Origin: an uncultured Muribaculaceae bacterium
GTDB taxonomy: Bacteria > Bacteroidota > Bacteroidia > Bacteroidales > Muribaculaceae
Direction: 5' to 3'
Assembly (NCBI GenBank): GCA_958439725.1
Contig: CAUBWJ010000003.1
Coordinates: 49,408-113,407 of the forward strand
Length of the DNA stretch: 64,000 nt
The stretch's first letter is position 1, and every line of letters starts with the position of its first letter. The notes under the pieces are model-generated. The model searched no databases and was not told where the DNA came from. It saw nothing but the letters and a program-made list of their open reading frames with translations. Made by a program: the position numbers and the translations under genes. Positions 17,566-26,206 of the stretch are shown one piece after another.

Positions 17566-18489
17566 ATGTCAAAGAATCTGCTCAACCGATATATATGGAT
17601 TGTGGACACAATCCGCCGTCACGGCTCGATCACCCGTCAGGAGCTCAGCCGGCTGTGGCAGCTCTCGCCCTACAGCGAGGGGCGCCCGATGCCGCGCCGC
17701 ACGTTCTACAACTACCGCAACGCCATCGAGGAGATTTTCGGCATAAACATAGAGTGCAATCCGGTGACGTATGAGTATTCGGTTTCCGAGGCCGACGATT
17801 CCCGCGCCGGGAGCGTGACCGACTGGATGCTCAACACGGCATCGATGAGCAACGCTCTGGCCGACGCACGCGAGGTGGCCGACCTTGTGTTCCTGGAGGA
17901 GGTGCCCTCGGCGCGCCAGTTTCTCTCGCCTCTCATCTCGGCGCTGAAGGAGAAGGCCACCATCACGTTCGGCTACAGCCCGTTCTCGCGCACAGGCGCG
18001 CCGAAGAAGGTGACGCTCGAGCCTTACTTCCTGAAGATTTTCAAGCTGCGCTGGTATGTTACAGGCCGCAATGTGGCCGAAGGCACCATCAAGACCTACG
18101 CCCTCGACCGCATGACCGACCTTGTGCTCACGGACCGCACTTTCACCCCCGCCACGGATTTCGACCCCGACGAGTATTTCCGGTATTCTTTCGGCATAGT
18201 GTTCAGCCAGGGCGAGCCCAAGCGTGTGGTGCTGCGCACCGACCTGCGCCAGGCCAAGTATTTCCGCGCGCTGCCGCTGCATCCATCGCAGAGCGAGATG
18301 GTGAGCGACACGTATTCCATATTCAGCTTCACGCTGCGCCTTACGCCCGACCTCGTGGCCGAGCTGCTGAGCTACGGGCCGAATGTCACCGTGCTCTCGC
18401 CCCCCGAGCTCCGCGCCATGATGACGCAGAGCCTGCGCGAATCCCTGTCAAACTACGAATCAACCGAACCGCCCCATCATGAGAATTGA
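17566..18489 (+). CDS. WYL-domain transcriptional regulator
   Basis: The 307-residue protein starts with a winged-HTH-like region (IVDTIRRHGSITRQELSRLW, then RRTFYNYRNAIEEIFGI). A WYL domain follows at about 125-215: ITFGYSPF, LEPYFLKIFKLRWYVTGRN and TYALDRMTDL, where RWYV stands for the WYL tripeptide. A C-terminal WCX-like extension follows. WYL domains bind nucleic-acid or nucleotide ligands and often regulate stress or defence genes. The ATG at 17566 is used; a GTG 33 bases upstream would overlap the promoter. The stop overlaps trmD by 11 bases. No defence genes are adjacent. Confidence 0.88.
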   Translation: MSKNLLNRYIWIVDTIRRHGSITRQELSRLWQLSPYSEGRPMPRRTFYNYRNAIEEIFGINIECNPVTYEYSVSEADDSRAGSVTDWMLNTASMSNALADAREVADLVFLEEVPSARQFLSPLISALKEKATITFGYSPFSRTGAPKKVTLEPYFLKIFKLRWYVTGRNVAEGTIKTYALDRMTDLVLTDRTFTPATDFDPDEYFRYSFGIVFSQGEPKRVVLRTDLRQAKYFRALPLHPSQSEMVSDTYSIFSFTLRLTPDLVAELLSYGPNVTVLSPPELRAMMTQSLRESLSNYESTEPPHHEN

Positions 18490-19159
18490 CCTGCTTACGG
18501 TGCTTCCCGAGATGCTCGAGTCGCCACTGAACTGTTCCATAATAAAGCGCGCCCGCGACAAGGGCCTGGTGGAGATCCATGTGCATAATCTCCGCGACTA
18601 CACCACCAACAAACACCGCAAGGTCGACGATTATCCCTTTGGCGGCGAAGCCGGCATGGTGATGCAGATAGAGCCGATAGACCGCGCTATCTCGGCGCTC
18701 AAGGCCGAGCGCGACTACGACGAGGTGATTTTCACCTCGCCCGACGGCGAGACGTTCAACCAGGGCATGGCCAACAGCCTCTCGCTGCTGCAGAACATCA
18801 TAATTCTCTGCGGCCACTACAAGGGCATAGACTACCGCATACGCGAGCATCTGATCACGCGTGAAATTTCCATAGGCGACTATGTGCTCACCGGCGGAGA
18901 GCTTCCGGCGGCGTGCATCACCGACGCGATTGTGCGCCTGCTTCCGGGGGCGATCGGCGACGAACAGAGCGCCCTCAGCGACTCGTTTCAGGACAATCTG
19001 CTGGCTCCCCCCGTCTACAGCCGTCCGGCCGAATACAAGGGGTGGCGCGTGCCCGACATTCTGCTTTCGGGCCACGAGGCGCGCATAGCCGAATGGCGCT
19101 ACGAGCAGGCTCTGGAGCGCACGCGCCGTCTGCGTCCCGACCTGCTTGAAAACCAGTGA
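18479..19159 (+). CDS. trmD: tRNA (guanine37-N1)-methyltransferase
   Basis: The 226-residue SPOUT methyltransferase makes m1G37 in tRNAs reading CNN codons and prevents frameshifting. Motifs include MRIDLLTVLPEM at the N-terminus, LRDYTTNKHRKVDDYPFGG with GMVMQIEPI, the trefoil-knot region LCGHYKGIDYRI, and ISIGDYVLTGGELPA. The length is usual for TrmD. It starts 11 bases inside the WYL gene. It is not in the common rpsP-rimM-trmD-rplS order. Confidence 0.95.
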   Translation: MRIDLLTVLPEMLESPLNCSIIKRARDKGLVEIHVHNLRDYTTNKHRKVDDYPFGGEAGMVMQIEPIDRAISALKAERDYDEVIFTSPDGETFNQGMANSLSLLQNIIILCGHYKGIDYRIREHLITREISIGDYVLTGGELPAACITDAIVRLLPGAIGDEQSALSDSFQDNLLAPPVYSRPAEYKGWRVPDILLSGHEARIAEWRYEQALERTRRLRPDLLENQ

Positions 19160-19244
19160 TTCCCTTGGGGGGCGGCTGAACCCCTGCGGCGCTTACGGCG
19201 TTGAAATATAGCACGGCCATATTCCGGCCGGTGCCCCTTGAGCC

Positions 19245-20105
19245 ATGACTACCGAAATTATTTCCTCTCTTCCTCCGCTTTTCAGCCTGCGGCGTCCGCA
19301 GGTGAGCGTCGACCCCGACATGCACCGCTCCATCGCCACCGCCACGGCGGTGTTTCCGCGCAATCCGCTCGTGACCGGCGGATGCAGCCTCGGCACGCTT
19401 GCCGTGAGCGTGGCCGCCAACCGTCTGCTGGCCACCGGCGCCACTCCGCGCTATATTTCCGCTACGTTCACCATCGACATTGATACCCCTATGGCTGCGC
19501 TCCGATCGCTCGCCGATGCCATGGAGCGCGCTGCCGTCGACGCCGAGACGGAATGGCTGGGATGCTCCACCGAGTTCGTTGACCGCGGCTGCTCGCCCTA
19601 CGGTGTGGAGGTATCGGTGTTTGCCATAGGGCAGATGCCGCCCGATGTGGATTATTACCGTGACAGCCTTCGCCCCGGCGACGCCGTGATTCTCTCCGCG
19701 CCCGCGGGAGCACATGGCGCGGCCATGATTGCCGCCCGCAAGGGACTGAAGGAGCCGCAGGTGACCGATGACACGGCCCCGCTTAACGACCTTGTGCACG
19801 CCCTGCTGCGCGAGGACTATGGCATACGGCTCATTGCCTATCCCGAGGGTGGCGTGCAGGCCGAACTCGACGCCATGACCGCCGAAACGCCGTGGCGCGT
19901 GGAGATAGATCCGGAAGCCGCCGCTCCGTCGGCCGACGTTGCCGCAGTGTGTGCCCTCTCCGGCCTCGACCCCCTCACCCTTCCCACCACCGGCGCCATG
20001 CTCACGGTGGTGTCGCCCCAGTTCGAGCAAGCGGCCTTGGCCGCCATCCGCCGCAGCGCCCACGGCGCCCGCGCCGCCGTAATAGCCCGCATCGCTGCCG
20101 GATAG
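19245..20105 (+). CDS. PurM/AIR-synthase-like protein resembling HypE
   Basis: The 286-residue protein has the PurM-like two-domain layout. An N-terminal segment, GGCSLGTLAVSVAANRLLATGA, aligns by pattern with the GGDIGxLAVxGTVNDLAxxGA region of HypE, and a C-terminal GAMLTVVSPQFEQAALAAIR corresponds to the second domain. The HypE DTKVV ATP-binding motif is replaced by a GCSTEFVDRG-type segment, and the C-terminal Cys used for the thiocarboxamide transfer is absent. It is therefore unlikely to be a working HypE. No hydrogenase genes are nearby. It may be a repurposed ATP-binding paralogue; the function is unknown. Confidence 0.6.
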   Translation: MTTEIISSLPPLFSLRRPQVSVDPDMHRSIATATAVFPRNPLVTGGCSLGTLAVSVAANRLLATGATPRYISATFTIDIDTPMAALRSLADAMERAAVDAETEWLGCSTEFVDRGCSPYGVEVSVFAIGQMPPDVDYYRDSLRPGDAVILSAPAGAHGAAMIAARKGLKEPQVTDDTAPLNDLVHALLREDYGIRLIAYPEGGVQAELDAMTAETPWRVEIDPEAAAPSADVAAVCALSGLDPLTLPTTGAMLTVVSPQFEQAALAAIRRSAHGARAAVIARIAAG

Positions 20106-20136
20106 ACGTTGGGGCATCCGTGTTTCCTAAAAACGG

Positions 20137-20182
20137 CGCGGGCGGATGGCCCGGCTCTCTGCTTCCGGCCCACCCGCCCGCG
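20137..20182 (-). terminator. Terminator for the 20210-21304 lipoprotein gene
   Basis: A 9-bp GC-rich stem (CGCGGGCGG against CCGCCCGCG), with further pairing inside, is followed on the minus strand by CCGTTTTTAGG. The T-run shows that it serves the minus-strand gene. Confidence 0.6.
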
Positions 20183-20209
20183 TGTCTTCGGGGGTATGAT
20201 ACACGTTTT

Positions 20210-21304
20210 TTATTCTACCGCGCGGAATTTTGCTGTAGCTCCTATATGCAGGGTGCCGTTTTTCTCAAGGCGTGTTATCATGCTGAATTCTCCGTCAAGA
20301 GGGTTGCTCGTATCGGAAATCTGGCTCCAGTTCTCCAGGAAGAAGAAGTCATCGGTGTTTGCCGGGAAGAAATAGGCCTCGTCCCAACCGTCCTGATATT
20401 GATATGTCAGCAGCGTTACGCACCATTCTTTGGCCGAGAACACATCGTAGGCCAGTTTCTGCTGGGCGAAACACATTGGCGAGCAACTGTAGTTCAGGCC
20501 TGCTGATTTCAGGTTGAAGTATTCGGACTGTTTCTCTTTATATTCAGGCTCATCAAACAGATAGAGGCGATTTGAGGATGTCATGTATCTGTGTTCCGAC
20601 TCGTCTTTTACCCATTCGCCGGATTTTCCGTCCCTGAACGATACCTCATAACTCTCATTGTCCACAAAAGAGATTCGGGCGGCAGTTAACCCCGAGTTCT
20701 TTACGAAAGCCTCCGGTATCTTCGCGAAGAGCGTATTTGTCATTTCAACATAGTCCAGGGTCGGAATATCAACGCCTCTGTAAGAGGGTTGAGGATAGAT
20801 ATCACTGCTTGTAAACTCTATCTCAAACGTCTTGCCTGTCAGCTCGCATGGCAGTGACGTGGGGTTCTTGTGCTCGAAAAGCAGTCGCCAGTCGTTCTCG
20901 CCGGCATAGTTCACGGTAACATCTCCTGTCACGGTGATAGACCCTACGCTGCTTTCGCCGTTCAGGGTTGTCTTGCCGTTCTGTGTCCTTACGGTTATGT
21001 CGAAAACAGGTACTGTTTTTTCAAGCGGGGGAGTATTGTTTCCAGTAGGCTCAACCAGAAACATCGATGGGCATTTCAGCTGCAGATGCTGTTCGGTGGC
21101 CGAGGGGTCGACGGTGCCTGTGATTTCAGTAACGCCGTCGGCGGTACCGACGTAGGTTCCGTCTATTGTCACGAACACGTTCTTTGAGGGAATCTGCCCC
21201 GTGGTGATATTAACGGTTGGTGTCTTGTCATCATCATCGCTACATGCGGTGAACACTAACGGAATCGCCATCATGGCGAGCAGAGGTAAAAAGTACTTTT
21301 TCAT
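20210..21304 (-). CDS. Bacteroidales lipoprotein of unknown function
   Basis: The 364-residue protein begins MKKYFLPLLAMMAIPLVFTAC, a lipoprotein signal with its lipobox Cys, followed by SDDDDK, the acidic stretch typical of surface-exposed Bacteroidetes lipoproteins. The rest is beta-rich with repeated segments (DITVRTQNGKTTLNGESSVG, then TVTGDVTVNYAGEN). It resembles the large group of Bacteroides DUF lipoproteins with a FKGTVDGTY-like repeat, but I cannot name the family safely. The ATG at 21304 was chosen because the 52 residues encoded upstream are not signal-like. Confidence 0.75.
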   Translation of the reverse strand: MKKYFLPLLAMMAIPLVFTACSDDDDKTPTVNITTGQIPSKNVFVTIDGTYVGTADGVTEITGTVDPSATEQHLQLKCPSMFLVEPTGNNTPPLEKTVPVFDITVRTQNGKTTLNGESSVGSITVTGDVTVNYAGENDWRLLFEHKNPTSLPCELTGKTFEIEFTSSDIYPQPSYRGVDIPTLDYVEMTNTLFAKIPEAFVKNSGLTAARISFVDNESYEVSFRDGKSGEWVKDESEHRYMTSSNRLYLFDEPEYKEKQSEYFNLKSAGLNYSCSPMCFAQQKLAYDVFSAKEWCVTLLTYQYQDGWDEAYFFPANTDDFFFLENWSQISDTSNPLDGEFSMITRLEKNGTLHIGATAKFRAVE

Positions 21305-21399
21305 GGAATAAAAATTGAATAGTGAAACAATTTGTTTTATGTGTTTATTTTGTTGTTTATGGTGTTTGTAATAAAGAGATGAAAACCGTGGAAAGACTG

Positions 21400-21787
21400 C
21401 ATGGGAGAGTCTGAATTTAATATTGTTTAACAAAAGCGAAGCAATCTGGCTCTTGTCCAATCAAACAAGCCGACTTTTTATGGCTTTTGCTTTCGCTGAA
21501 TAATTACAGCGGTCTGCCTGATTGGATGGCGCGGCATAGGGGAAAGCACCGGAGGTGCGGTTTCTGTACAACCGGCTGCGTAAGCTGCCGGACAGAAGTC
21601 CGGCCCCCCCTGAGCGAGGCAAGCTGCGGAGCATGCGTGCCTCGCCGCTTGCGCAAGCATGGGTTCCCCAGGCTGTCGCGTATTGCGGCTTCGCACTCTC
21701 CAAGTCGCCCCCGCTTCGAATCAATTCAAGTCTGCTCCTACGCATTCGGACAAATTCAGACACTCACTTTATCACAATGCCCAAAAT
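21400..21787. repeat. Structured intergenic region, probable dispersed repeat
   Basis: The 484-bp gap between two lipoprotein genes has no convincing gene. Overlapping frames are open on both strands, with Arg/Ser-rich translations that look like a by-product of composition. It is rich in short hairpins: GCACC-gga-GGTGC (21546-21558), GCCGGAC-agaa-GTCCGGC (21587-21604), and the palindrome GCTTGCGCAAGC (21648-21659). Its GC content is much higher than that of the AT-rich genes around it. A multi-copy repeat or a structured RNA are both possible. It does not show tmRNA or RNase P motifs. Confidence 0.4.
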
Positions 21788-21788
21788 A

Positions 21789-23555
21789 TTATTGAGTTAT
21801 TGTTTCCTCGCGGTGCGTGAATTGTCCCTTCACGGCCGTGCAGGGGAAATACTTGGAGTATGCGTAGCGCTCGTTCGAATCTGTCTTGGAGACAAGCTCG
21901 AAATACACATGGCACATTATATAACCACCTGTTACAGGTGAATCATACTTGTTCCAGTATCTTGTATATGAAGATTCCGGATTGCTCGCATTCCAGCCAC
22001 CGAAGAAGTCTTCCATCTCTCCATTTAATTTCACTAAATTATTGCTTGTAGGACGATAAAATTCTCTGCTTCCATACAGACTGTAGGCGCTACCCGCCTC
22101 AAGAGTTCCAAGCAAGGGTATGGTGTTGCGTGTATATACCAGTTGTTGTGAGAGATTCTCTACCTTATAATTGGTGAGGAGGTCGGGATTGACCACAAGT
22201 GTGGCACTTGACATTTTGAAGGTGTAAATAGGATAGCACGCCAGGGGTCTGGTTGGATTTGGTACGAGTTCCTTAGGATAGAACATAGAAGTCATGAGCA
22301 GATCAACTGTTACCTTAGGATAATCCTGCAGGTTCCACACACCGAGTTTGCCCGAAAAAAGCTTGTTGTTTGAGGCAAACTGGGGCAGATTGAACTCAGA
22401 AATCGCTCCGTAACCTACCACCGAAGTCTCTGCCGAACCGGTAAGATCAAGCTGTGAAGTGAGTCCCAGATCAACCTTGCTTGTAGAGGTCATGGGAGTT
22501 GAGGCCTTTCGTCCGGATAGACCGAGTAATTTCGATAGCCCTTTGGTTATCAGCGATGTGCCGCCCGAAAGAAGAGCTTCTATGCCTTCCTTCGCCGCCT
22601 TGCCTGCAAGTTGAGGTATCTGCCCCTTGATATTGTTCCAAAGGTTATTGAAGAAATTTCCGCCCTTGGCTGCCTTTGCTATAAGGTCTTCTTTTGCTGC
22701 GGTCTCTCCGGTCTTAACAGTGGTGTTGCCCACATTTGCAGTGACGGAGATATTATTTGTTATCGAGGGTGAGTTTGAATAAACGGTCTGTACGTTTCCT
22801 TGGATACTTCCGTTTGCTGTGCCCGTCATGGTTATGTTTGTGAGATACTGGGCCCAGAGTTTAGCCGAGAGTTTGTTTGAGGAAACAGCATTGGCATCGT
22901 AAGCAAGTTCCACTTCAAGGCCATACCAGTTGTTTGCCTTGTAACCTTTACGGCTCATGGTGCTTTCTCCTATAGAGCATTCCGTTGAGGATATAACCAT
23001 CGGATCGTTCATGCGGTCGCTCATTGCGGCGGGATAACGGCCTGAAAAGTTTAGTAGCGACGTAGATCCGGACACACGAAGACCTGTCCAGGAGTTTGAT
23101 GATCCCTCACCTGCGGCCGTGCTTATTTCATAGAAGAACAGACGCAATACCCCGGTATATTTATTATATAGACCGAAATATTTAGCCGTTTGAGCTGGAT
23201 CAGAGAGATTGTGGCACACCATTTCCCATCCATTCTGGCGGGAATAGGCCCGTTTCTTCGGGTCGGTGTTTTTTCGGTCATGATCAATCCAGTCCGAAGG
23301 AATTCCATAGTTATCTGTCGAGCCGTTGTCCCAAGGTATAGATAGAGTTGTAGCGGTCGGTACCCGATTGCATGACACAGCAATACGGTCCACATTATCC
23401 CATTCCACTGCGGGATAATCATAGGCTCCGCGAGAGAGAAGTTCGCCGCCGGATGATTTGGTTTGCGGTTGAACCATTTCGTCTGTACATCCCGTAATGG
23501 CAGTTGCCGCGCCCAAAGCGGCAGCAACTCCACACATGATAAATAGTTTTTTCAT
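21789..23555 (-). CDS. Large lipoprotein of unknown function
   Basis: The 588-residue protein has a lipoprotein signal ending in AITGC, followed by TDEMVQP. It is Ser/Thr/Asn-rich and beta-rich. Residues 310-360 are a small glycine/alanine/lysine-rich helical region (NNLWNNIKGQIPQLAGKAAK, then LSKLLGLSGRK) that interrupts two beta-rich parts. The composition is AT-rich compared with the core genome. It follows the DUF3244 gene on the same strand after 91 bases, so it probably belongs to the TPR/DUF3244 module. No family was recognised. Confidence 0.75.
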   Translation of the reverse strand: MKKLFIMCGVAAALGAATAITGCTDEMVQPQTKSSGGELLSRGAYDYPAVEWDNVDRIAVSCNRVPTATTLSIPWDNGSTDNYGIPSDWIDHDRKNTDPKKRAYSRQNGWEMVCHNLSDPAQTAKYFGLYNKYTGVLRLFFYEISTAAGEGSSNSWTGLRVSGSTSLLNFSGRYPAAMSDRMNDPMVISSTECSIGESTMSRKGYKANNWYGLEVELAYDANAVSSNKLSAKLWAQYLTNITMTGTANGSIQGNVQTVYSNSPSITNNISVTANVGNTTVKTGETAAKEDLIAKAAKGGNFFNNLWNNIKGQIPQLAGKAAKEGIEALLSGGTSLITKGLSKLLGLSGRKASTPMTSTSKVDLGLTSQLDLTGSAETSVVGYGAISEFNLPQFASNNKLFSGKLGVWNLQDYPKVTVDLLMTSMFYPKELVPNPTRPLACYPIYTFKMSSATLVVNPDLLTNYKVENLSQQLVYTRNTIPLLGTLEAGSAYSLYGSREFYRPTSNNLVKLNGEMEDFFGGWNASNPESSYTRYWNKYDSPVTGGYIMCHVYFELVSKTDSNERYAYSKYFPCTAVKGQFTHREETITQ

Positions 23556-23646
23556 GATTGAAGGTTTTATTAATTATTAAAAATTTGATTAGGGTTGTCT
23601 GCGGCCAGTAATACCGCAGGCAACCTGATCTATTATATATGTAAGG

Positions 23647-24033
23647 TTAAAGCGTGATTGTTCCCTCGTATACTGCTCCGCCATCTGTGGTGCAACGGAT
23701 GGTGTAAGTTCCTACAAGTGATGGTAAGTCAACGGTGGGATTAGTTGCGGAAACGTAGCTTTGGAAAGCTATTCCATCCTCATTTTCAAATTCCACATCA
23801 ATTGATTCAACAAAAGGAGGAAGCTTGAATTTGATGAACGTATTGTTATATTCACATTCAATGAAATAACGTGCGGGTGCGTTAGGCCGATTTGGATTTT
23901 TACTGGGGGCCTGTGGAGTGAGAATCACTATGTCTGTTATTCGGGTAGGAGTCGAGTAGTCATTCGTAGAGAGTGCTGACACTGGAACTAAAGAGGCTAT
24001 CAGAAAGATAACAGTTTTGAGAAATTTTGTCAT
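23647..24033 (-). CDS. DUF3244-type small secreted protein (copy 1)
   Basis: The 128-residue protein has a signal peptide (MTKFLKTVIFLIASLVPVSA) and then one beta-sandwich-like domain with DIVILTPQAPSKNP, FIKFKLPPFVESIDVEFEN and a closing LVGTYTIRCTTDGGAVYEG. The closing GTYTI-x-x-DG-x-Y-G pattern is typical of the Bacteroides DUF3244 family. It lies downstream of a TPR membrane regulator on the same strand, the same order as the second copy at 30826. A minus-strand TATTTTTG (24066-24059) 25 bases before the ATG may give it its own promoter. Confidence 0.75.
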   Translation of the reverse strand: MTKFLKTVIFLIASLVPVSALSTNDYSTPTRITDIVILTPQAPSKNPNRPNAPARYFIECEYNNTFIKFKLPPFVESIDVEFENEDGIAFQSYVSATNPTVDLPSLVGTYTIRCTTDGGAVYEGTITL

Positions 24034-24272
24034 ATAAATTAGTGATTAGTTTACATGACAAAAATAGAAGATTCAAATGGAATATAAGGAAAAAGAAGCC
24101 CATAATAATTTGGTTTTCTAAATCCAATAAAACATTGGTATACAGCAATATACAGGGTTGTTGTGTGGTGGATATTTGGCGTCAAAATATTCGGGTAGAT
24201 ATACCTATGATTATCAGTAGGTTATAGTGACAGGATGACGTGTGTCCAGATAATCAGCTGAATATTATATGA

Positions 24273-25982
24273 TTATGATATGGGGGCCATGTATTTGCTT
24301 TGCAAAACAGGGGAAAGTGTTTTTATTTTGTCTTTAAGACGTCGTTTTCTATCATAAACAGCATTAATCTTTTTTTCCTTTAAAAGGATTGAAATTGAAG
24401 GGTTGGAGATATCTAATATCATAAAAAGATAAAGATTATAATCAATTTCTTTCATGTCCGGCAAATCTTCTCTTATATCCTTCATTACATTACCGTAAAT
24501 TTTATTTACTCTTTCTTCAAGCATCTCCAGTTTTTTGCCATCTAAGGAAATTTCATTTATAAATGAAGTCATCACATTTGCGATCTTTCTTTTGGCTGTA
24601 GCTGAGTTGTCACACTCACGTAAAATTTGGCAAACGTCTTCAAGAACTTCGTATTTTGAAGAGAGAAGTTCTTTTATTGTGGTTGTCGCATCAGCTATTT
24701 TTTTATCATATTCTTCAATTTTTTTATTTGAAGAGACAACGGTATTCTCGTGTTGGCTGACTTCTAAGGATAGTTGCTCTTTCAATGCTTCCGCCAAAAG
24801 AACTCTATCCTCTATTTCTCGTTTCTGTTTTAAAATATAAAGATGGTAGAAATAAGACAGTAAGACCAACAGGAACCCAAGTCCCAGTATTATAAGATAT
24901 ATGGTTTTGCGAGAAGTCTCCAACTTCGCTTTGTTCTTTTCTTTTTCTAAATGAAGATAATCCAAAGTTGATGTGCTTGCAGGCATTTTTATATAATCTT
25001 TAAGAATACTGTCTCGGGTATTATATAACGCATTAAGGTCAGAAAAAGCGTCTCGATAGTTTCCTAACGCCTCATTTATCCTATGGCTGGCGGCAAGTTT
25101 GAGGGAAGGATCTCCATTAGAAATCTCACTTAACAGGCTTTTTGCAAGAATGGGTTTATTGTCGCCAACATAAGCCAGACACAGATATAATGAATCGGAA
25201 GAATTAGCTAAAGTTGATTTCAGTAGATTTTCAAAAATAAGTGTAGCAGAACTAAATTCGCTTGTGGAAATCTTTGCTAATCCAAGCAGTTTTAGAGCGT
25301 CAGTTTTTAAAAATATGTCATTGTAAGCATCTGCAGAGTCAATTATCTGTCGTGAAAATGCAACAGCTGAACTATAATCGCCATAGTTATAGATAGCAGT
25401 AGCATAATCAAGTAAGGCATAATTCAAATATGGCTGACGTTGAGCCAAGGATAAATTATCAAATTCTTCCTTGGCGTATTTCAATTGTTCGGCTCTATTG
25501 AATGACTTGTAATAAATATCGGCAATGCCTCTTGCGGCCATGCCGTGCCAGAAGTGCTCGCCGAGTTCCTCGGCAATTTCTTTTGCGCGGAAAAAGCGTA
25601 CGATGGCATGGGAGAAGTCGTTGCTGAGATACTGGACACGGGCACCGTAGTAGGTTGCAATCATTTCGCGGCGGCGTTCGCCCTTATCAGCGAAGTAATT
25701 GATAGCCGATGTAATCAAGGGGTCGTTTGATGGGTTCTGATGGTTTTTGTCAAGAGCTTCGATAAGGAGCATACCGTACAGAGCACGGTCGCGGTCGAAG
25801 CGGAGGGCGGCGGTGTCTACGCTGTCGAGCATGGTCATTGCCGAGTCGGGGTGCTCGTCGATTATTGATTCGATCTGTTCCAGGAGGCAGCGCTCGGGCG
25901 ACGGCGCGCAGCCGGGGAGCAATTGGAGGGCGAGGAGGGCGATTAGGAGTATGGCGGGGAATAATGACGGTTTCAGTTTCAT
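24273..25982 (-). CDS. TPR membrane regulator, lipoprotein-type N-terminus (copy 1)
   Basis: The 569-residue protein has a lipoprotein-like signal (LLPGC, Cys25), about six TPR-like helical repeats (residues 30-330), one transmembrane helix (about 361-384), a coiled coil (about 387-450) and a C-terminal helical domain (LYLFMILDISNPSISILLKE, then AVYDRKRRLKDK) that resembles the HTH-like end of Bacteroides TPR regulators. It would sense outside the inner membrane and signal in the cytoplasm. The first 147 codons are GC-rich, while the rest is strongly AT-rich, a sharp break near 25541. The next gene on the strand is DUF3244 copy 1. Confidence 0.8.
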   Translation of the reverse strand: MKLKPSLFPAILLIALLALQLLPGCAPSPERCLLEQIESIIDEHPDSAMTMLDSVDTAALRFDRDRALYGMLLIEALDKNHQNPSNDPLITSAINYFADKGERRREMIATYYGARVQYLSNDFSHAIVRFFRAKEIAEELGEHFWHGMAARGIADIYYKSFNRAEQLKYAKEEFDNLSLAQRQPYLNYALLDYATAIYNYGDYSSAVAFSRQIIDSADAYNDIFLKTDALKLLGLAKISTSEFSSATLIFENLLKSTLANSSDSLYLCLAYVGDNKPILAKSLLSEISNGDPSLKLAASHRINEALGNYRDAFSDLNALYNTRDSILKDYIKMPASTSTLDYLHLEKEKNKAKLETSRKTIYLIILGLGFLLVLLSYFYHLYILKQKREIEDRVLLAEALKEQLSLEVSQHENTVVSSNKKIEEYDKKIADATTTIKELLSSKYEVLEDVCQILRECDNSATAKRKIANVMTSFINEISLDGKKLEMLEERVNKIYGNVMKDIREDLPDMKEIDYNLYLFMILDISNPSISILLKEKKINAVYDRKRRLKDKIKTLSPVLQSKYMAPIS

Positions 25983-26011
25983 GGGGATGCTATAAGGGCT
26001 CGAATTCTACA

Positions 26012-26019
26012 CAAAGGTA
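26012..26019 (-). promoter_or_regulatory. Promoter -7 element of TPR regulator copy 1
   Basis: The minus strand reads TACCTTTG and ends 29 bases before the ATG at 25982. No -33 element is seen at the standard spacing. Confidence 0.55.
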
Positions 26020-26082
26020 ATAAAATCCCCGACAAAAACTGCTTCCGCCTGCGCTCTGCGTATCCCTCCCTTTGACAAGGCA

Positions 26083-26125
26083 CGCAGAACGGCGCGGGAA
26101 CAGCAGAAGGCCGCAGAATTTTTAT
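26083..26125 (+). repeat. Dispersed intergenic repeat, copy 1
   Basis: The unit starts CGCAGAACGGCGCGGGAAC and continues with GCAGAA twice more (at offsets 21 and 31), then a T-rich tail. Two further copies lie at 42172 and 45590. The 37-base core aligns without gaps in all three. Confidence 0.8.
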
Positions 26126-26143
26126 TTTCACAAGGATACAGGA

Positions 26144-26190
26144 AGCGCCGCAGCGGGGCGGGAGGCCCGGGGCTGCGGCGCTGATGTTTT
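26144..26190 (+). terminator. GC-rich hairpin with U-run
   Basis: AGCGCCGCAGC pairs with GCTGCGGCGCT (11 bp, 17-base loop) and is followed on the plus strand by GATGTTTTT. It lies just beyond the 3' end of the minus-strand GH130 gene. The hairpin may end that transcript, although the T-run is on the other strand. Confidence 0.5.
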
Positions 26191-26206
26191 TATGGTCGGG
26201 GATGGA

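Noticed and set aside
18975..20117. Minus-strand frame of 380 codons opposite trmD and the PurM-like gene
   Set aside because: Low-complexity Gly/His/Arg content and no family motifs; the plus-strand genes are supported.
21540..21700. Possible tmRNA or RNase P RNA in the hairpin-rich gap
   Set aside because: No alanine-tag reading frame or tRNA-like ends, and the conserved RNase P core strings are not present.
21461..21763. 100-codon minus-strand frame in the structured gap
   Set aside because: Overlapping frames on both strands are equally long and the protein is Arg/Ser-rich without hydrophobic core; treated as a non-coding repeat.
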